Made by a program: the position numbers and the translations under genes. The notes under the pieces were generated by a model. The model saw only the letters and a list, made by a program, of their open reading frames with translations. It did no database searches and had not been told where the DNA came from. Shown one piece after another: positions 13,453 through 14,932 of a stretch of 14,932 nucleotides of DNA (position 1 is its first letter; each line of letters opens with the position of its first letter). Source of the stretch: Rhodospirillaceae bacterium (lineage in GTDB: Bacteria; Pseudomonadota; Alphaproteobacteria; UBA11073); assembly GCA_003536545.1 (NCBI GenBank), contig DPZW01000144.1, positions 1-14,932 of the forward strand. Reading direction: 5' to 3'.

Positions 13453-13767
13453 ATGAAACTCATTGTGACTGATCCGGGTGGCCAGACCCATACGCTTGAA
13501 GCCACGCCAGGCTGGCGCGTGATGGAAGTGATCAAGGAAGCCGGCCTGCCCATGCGTGCGGATTGCGGCGGCTGCACGGCCTGCGCGACTTGCCATGTGT
13601 ATGTGGATGACGCCTGGCTCGGCAAATTAAAACCTGCGAATGAAGAAGAGTGCGACCTGCTGGCGGACAGTTACGTGCAAAAGCCGAATTCCCGTCTCGC
13701 CTGCCAGATTACGATGACGAAGGAGCTGGATGGGCTCCCCGTCACGATTTCCGAAGACGCAACCTAG
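13453..13767 (+). CDS. [2Fe-2S] ferredoxin, adrenodoxin type
   Basis: A 104-residue soluble electron carrier. Cluster ligands follow the adrenodoxin pattern C-x5-C-x2-C-x36-C: Cys38, Cys44, Cys47 and Cys84, within DCGGCTACATCHVYVDD (37-53) and SRLACQI (80-86). A further cysteine, Cys41, sits inside the loop. This type serves Fe–S cluster assembly, hydroxylases or P450 systems; none of those partners is encoded here. The adjacent NADPH-dependent reductase gene is the obvious electron donor. Its stop is shared as a CTAG palindrome with the stop of the convergent mipA-like gene. Confidence 0.93.
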   Translation: MKLIVTDPGGQTHTLEATPGWRVMEVIKEAGLPMRADCGGCTACATCHVYVDDAWLGKLKPANEEECDLLADSYVQKPNSRLACQITMTKELDGLPVTISEDAT

Positions 13768-14600
13768 AATTTATATCCCAGAAATACGCCCGCGTAATAC
13801 TGCCCGTCATCCTGCGTGATCGGGCTATCTGCGGCATCGCCCAGCAAACCAATATACCGGAATGTAGGCGAGACAAACCACTGCGGCGACAGATTGAAAT
13901 CCAGTGCCGCGCCAAACTGCCACGCCATCAATGCACTGTCCGGATTAAACTGCGCCAAACCGGAACGGGCCGATTGCGTGGCGTTCACGCCGAACATATT
14001 GCTCATATATGTGTCAGAGGCCCAGCGGATTCCCGTATTCGCACGAAATGCGAAATTCTTTGCCACCGGCCAACGGCCGCCAAAACCGACATTCCCGTAT
14101 GCCCCTTCATGGCCACCTGGAGAAATTGCCTGATAAGCATCCACGTCAAAGCTGAGCCATTTATTGATATACCATTTCAAATCCACGCCCAATTGCGCTG
14201 ATGGATCCAGATCCCCCAGGCCGCGCAGACGCGCGTTATCACTTTCATCGCGGCCCCAATCCATATTTACCATGGTGGCGAGCGCGAAGCGGTTATCGCG
14301 GAAGAAATAAAACCCCAGCCCGCGCTGGGTAGACAGGAAATAACGCTGTTTATATTCAATATCGATCATCGGCAAAAAGCGCACTTCGTTATCATTCGCG
14401 CCCAGATATTCCGGCATGCTGATTGCGCCCGCACCGACCACACCGCTCCATTGCTTTTCATTGCCGGAACTACCAGCCTGCCCTGATGGCAAAGGCTGCG
14501 TGTAGGGATAGCTTTCGTAATCTTCGGAATAACGCGTGTTGGCCTGCGCCTCAGAAAAAGTGATGCCGGAAAGCAATAAAGCCAGAATGAAAATACGCAT
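13764..14600 (-). CDS. MipA/OmpV family outer-membrane protein
   Basis: MipA-like proteins are outer-membrane beta barrels; E. coli MipA scaffolds the lytic transglycosylase MltA with PBP1b, while others are porin-like. The 278-residue product starts with a signal peptide (MRIFILALLLSGITFSEAQA, cleavage before NTRYSE). A typical barrel follows: VVGAGAISMPEYLGANDNEV early, LPMIDIEYKQRYFLSTQRGL, alternating strands and a C-terminal aromatic strand ending YAGVFLGYKF. I take the ATG at 14598-14600 because GAGAGGG lies 5 nt upstream and the signal peptide starts there. A longer reading to 14639 would put 13 polar residues in front of it. The gene is monocistronic and convergent with the ferredoxin gene. 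Whether it binds the Slt encoded in this window is unknown. Confidence 0.87.
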   Translation of the reverse strand: MRIFILALLLSGITFSEAQANTRYSEDYESYPYTQPLPSGQAGSSGNEKQWSGVVGAGAISMPEYLGANDNEVRFLPMIDIEYKQRYFLSTQRGLGFYFFRDNRFALATMVNMDWGRDESDNARLRGLGDLDPSAQLGVDLKWYINKWLSFDVDAYQAISPGGHEGAYGNVGFGGRWPVAKNFAFRANTGIRWASDTYMSNMFGVNATQSARSGLAQFNPDSALMAWQFGAALDFNLSPQWFVSPTFRYIGLLGDAADSPITQDDGQYYAGVFLGYKF

Positions 14601-14607
14601 GAAAACC

Positions 14608-14624
14608 CTCTCGTGTGCGGAGAG
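14608..14624 (-). promoter_or_regulatory. Small hairpin covering the mipA-like ribosome-binding site
   Basis: On the minus strand CTCTC (14624-14620) can pair with GAGAG (14612-14608) across a 7-nt loop. The right arm is part of the GAGAGGG ribosome-binding site. Such a hairpin could moderate translation, but a 5-bp stem is weak and may be chance. Confidence 0.25.
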
Positions 14625-14688
14625 ATTAGCTGATTTCAACGCTGCAGATCAACTGATTTGCCATACCAGTCGAGCAAAATTTCTTTTA

Positions 14689-14717
14689 TTTTCATAAGAA
14701 ATGCGGCTAAATATACT
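14689..14717 (+). promoter_or_regulatory. Sigma-70-type promoter of the last gene
   Basis: TTTTCA (14689-14694), a 17-nt spacer and TATACT (14712-14717, 5 of 6 consensus bases) lie in an AT-rich stretch. Transcription would start near 14724, leaving a leader of about 20 nt that holds an AAAGG ribosome-binding site (14731-14735) 8 nt before the ATG. Confidence 0.6.
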
Positions 14718-14742
14718 GAATAATTAAATAAAAGGCGACCCA

Positions 14743-14932
14743 ATGCATACCATTCACAGTCTCCGTGATGAGATATCTCAGAAAGCGGAACTTTTTCTGA
14801 TCCAGCGATTTGAATCTGGAAACGGTGTCATGAAAATGGTTTACAATAATAACCAGACTGGCCAAACAGATTGCGTGCTTGATATTCCGCTGGACGGTTC
14901 AGCCCACAGCTTCAGGCAAGAGCCAGCGAATT
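14743..14932 (+). CDS. Unidentified gene, 5' part only
   Basis: An open frame of 63 codons runs off the end of the window. It begins MHTIHSLRDEISQKAELFLI, then has MKMVYNNNQTGQTDCVLDI, and is still open at the last base. No signal peptide, membrane segment or known motif is seen; the start looks like a soluble protein with an N-terminal helix. The promoter, AAAGG ribosome-binding site and continuous frame support a real gene. It is divergent from the mipA-like gene with a 142-nt gap. No function is proposed. Confidence 0.6.
   Translation, partial: MHTIHSLRDEISQKAELFLIQRFESGNGVMKMVYNNNQTGQTDCVLDIPLDGSAHSFRQEPAN

Noticed and set aside
13650..14201. 183-codon plus-strand frame across the ferredoxin end and the mipA-like gene
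   Set aside because: It spans two real genes in a shadow frame and has no motif or ribosome-binding site.
14601..14639. Longer N-terminus for the mipA-like gene
   Set aside because: It would place polar residues before the signal peptide and bypass the good GAGAGGG ribosome-binding site.
1..14932. CRISPR arrays, tRNA or rRNA genes, insertion sequences, toxin–antitoxin or defence genes
   Set aside because: I looked for repeats with regular spacing, cloverleaf-like segments, transposase or integrase motifs and small paired toxin genes, and found none I can support.

Overview
The window reads as a gene-dense piece of chromosome from an alphaproteobacterium, roughly half G+C by eye. The main pointers are a TrcR/DUF1013 protein (a family I know only from Alphaproteobacteria), a lytic transglycosylase–dapA–smpB neighbourhood, an adrenodoxin-type ferredoxin beside a thioredoxin-reductase-like ferredoxin reductase, and a MipA/OmpV outer-membrane protein. 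The species cannot be named from sequence alone. The first 14 bases match the 3' end of an Illumina adapter and are followed by a perfect fold-back, so position 1 is a raw contig end. The other end cuts through a gene.

Layout. (1) 92-943: ftsQ on the plus strand, overlapping the stop codon of an unseen upstream gene. (2) 951-1553: trcR, convergent with ftsQ, with its own promoter. (3) 8941 down to 1685 on the minus strand: a probable seven-gene transcription unit, slt – GT9 – GT2 – O-antigen ligase/polymerase – folK – folP – quinone oxidoreductase. Four of its six junctions overlap. (4) 8933-10298 plus: dapA and smpB, divergent from slt with overlapping start codons. (5) 10300-12416: an accessory-looking segment with an AT-rich orphan gene on the minus strand, a FemAB-like acyltransferase gene on the plus strand and a second small AT-rich orphan on the minus strand. 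Both orphans are preceded by copies of the same ~35-bp block. (6) 12416-13767 plus: ferredoxin–NADP reductase and a [2Fe-2S] ferredoxin. (7) 13764-14600 minus: a MipA/OmpV-like protein. (8) 14743-14932 plus: the start of an unrecognised gene with a good promoter.

Much of the content serves the cell envelope: FtsQ (divisome), Slt (peptidoglycan turnover), DapA (diaminopimelate and lysine synthesis), two glycosyltransferases with an O-antigen ligase-type protein (LPS core or O-chain), a FemAB-like protein and MipA. The folate genes are embedded in the LPS/peptidoglycan unit by overlapping reading frames. SmpB serves ribosome rescue, and the reductase–ferredoxin pair is an electron-transfer module.

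The most unusual signal is the duplicated block at 10966-11000 and 12383-12416. In each copy a TTGACA–18 nt–CANTAT promoter points to the minus strand and ends exactly 6 nt before an ATG, which predicts leaderless mRNAs. A second, weaker promoter points the other way. I see no complete defence system, mobile element, CRISPR array, rRNA or tRNA gene.
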